DNA of 64,000 bases, from NCBI RefSeq assembly GCF_010669125.1, contig NZ_CP048630.1, positions 2,926,001 to 2,990,000 on the forward strand. The letters run 5' to 3'. Made by a program: the position numbers and the translations under genes. The notes under the pieces are model-generated. The model was not told the DNA's origin, searched no databases, and worked only from the letters and a program-made list of their open reading frames with translations. This document shows positions 63,381 to 64,000 of this stretch, one piece after another; positions within the stretch are counted from its first letter, which is position 1; every line of letters starts with the position of its first letter. Source of the stretch: Ancylobacter pratisalsi (GTDB taxonomy: Bacteria; Pseudomonadota; Alphaproteobacteria; Rhizobiales; Xanthobacteraceae).

Positions 63381-64000
63381 TCACTCCAAGAAGGCTCGTG
63401 TGATCACCGCAGCAGCGCTAGCCGCTACGCAGGTGATGGCGATCACTTTGTAAGATCTGGCATTGAGCCGCCGGAAGAGGTGCGTCCCGGCATATTGGCC
63501 GACTATCAGACCGGGAAGCAGGATAAGGGCATCAAGGAGGCTGTCCGCCGAAATGATCCCGCGCCACATCCCGATGACGAGACTGGCGCTGCCCAGAAGC
63601 AAGAAGACGAAGGACAGCGTGGCACGCGAGCGGGCATGCGGCCAGTTGGAGCTCAATGCCAGCAGGATCAGCGGCGGACCGGCCATTGCCGCCGCCCCCT
63701 GCATGATGCCGCTGAGTGCGCCGGCACCAATGAGCTCGGCGGTGCGCGGGCTTCGGTCGAGCTTGAAGCCCACCATAAGAACAAATGTGGAGAGGAGTAC
63801 AATGGCGCCGATCATCAGGCGCATGTCGTGCGGCGGCACCAGCGACAGCAGGTAGAGCCCGGGAAGGATGGTCGGCAGACCGGCGATCCAGACGACCAGT
63901 GCGAAACGCAGGTCGATGTCTCGCCAGTCGCCGTAGATTGTGTGCACGCCCGAGGGAATCTGCAGCAGCGTGACGATCGGCACGGCTAGGATCGGCGGCA
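63381..64000 (-). CDS. TauE/SafE-family sulfite/organic-anion exporter (partial)
   Basis: The visible 206 residues are the C-terminal part; the frame stays open to the right edge (PPILAVPIVTLLQ), so the start lies outside the window. About six helices remain, with LSGIMQGAAAMAGPPLILLA as the repeated family motif and PGLIVGQYAGTHLFRRLNAR near the end. Such permeases export sulfite, sulfoacetate or similar anions. No related pathway gene is adjacent within the window. Confidence 0.85.
   Translation of the reverse strand, partial: PPILAVPIVTLLQIPSGVHTIYGDWRDIDLRFALVVWIAGLPTILPGLYLLSLVPPHDMRLMIGAIVLLSTFVLMVGFKLDRSPRTAELIGAGALSGIMQGAAAMAGPPLILLALSSNWPHARSRATLSFVFLLLGSASLVIGMWRGIISADSLLDALILLPGLIVGQYAGTHLFRRLNARSYKVIAITCVAASAAAVITRAFLE

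Noticed and set aside
1..64000. CRISPR arrays, rRNA genes, phage structural genes or toxin-antitoxin pairs
   Set aside because: No regularly spaced repeats, rRNA-like conserved blocks or recognisable proteins of these systems were seen on either strand.

Overview
The window comes from a GC-rich alphaproteobacterium. Gene style (an AcrAB-type pump, many LysR regulators each beside a small target, a TctABC importer, a SolA-ABC amino-acid operon, alphaproteobacterial-type relaxase and integrase remnants) suggests a Hyphomicrobiales soil or water organism; the order is an inference and the species is not identifiable from these 64 kb. No rRNA, tRNA or CRISPR array was seen.

Layout. 1-2.7 kb: end of a cyoABCD quinol oxidase operon. 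3.1-3.8 kb: an L,D-transpeptidase-like lipoprotein that lacks two signature active-site residues. 3.8-9.5 kb: a SolA-like amine oxidase plus a polar amino-acid ABC importer (minus strand) with a divergent LysR gene. 10-20 kb: LysR regulators paired with a PdxI-type aldo/keto reductase, a short-chain dehydrogenase, an MFS exporter and a DUF1275 protein, interrupted at 11.8-12.2 and 14.2-15.3 kb by wrecks of an IS3 element, a tyrosine integrase and an AraC regulator. 20.2-27 kb: a complete RND efflux operon with divergent TetR gene and a palindromic site. 27.2-30.4 kb: an unrecognised exported-protein cassette (coiled-coil/Cys-rich protein, ankyrin protein, and a 49-aa membrane peptide). 30.6-31.3 kb: a second dead IS3 element.

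31.3-36.9 kb: a TrmB-like regulator divergent from an ABC importer, a flavin-reductase-fold protein and a nitrilase, read here as a nitrile (or related small-molecule) uptake and hydrolysis operon. 37.9-39.1 kb: a VOC protein and a WYL regulator around a perfect 12-bp-arm palindrome. 39.4-42.4 kb: a two-component FMN monooxygenase with reductase and LysR. 42.4-44 kb: a pile-up of gene pieces (ABC ATPase tail, HMG-CoA lyase head fused in frame to the back half of an RND pump). 44.6-47 kb: a BamA gene standing alone with an AT-rich 5' end. 47.2-48.9 kb: a truncated MFS gene joined to a hydrolase tail and a broken membrane protein.

49-60.3 kb: the most coherent accessory block, a one-direction catabolic island controlled by a GntR regulator with two winged-helix domains: isopropylmalate-type dehydrogenase, aldehyde dehydrogenase, cupin, TctC-TctB-TctA importer, Ldh-type dehydrogenase, hydroxypyruvate-isomerase-like protein, exported hydrolase and a Tat-exported beta-propeller lactonase. 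It fits import and stepwise oxidation of a small sugar acid or hydroxy-acid. 60.6-63.2 kb: conjugative debris (a GntR tail abutting a relaxase with a frameshift and a stop, then a frameshifted accessory gene). 63.4 kb to the end: a partial TauE/SafE exporter.

The general picture is a chromosome patched by repeated insertion and deletion, with intact catabolic and efflux operons between scars.
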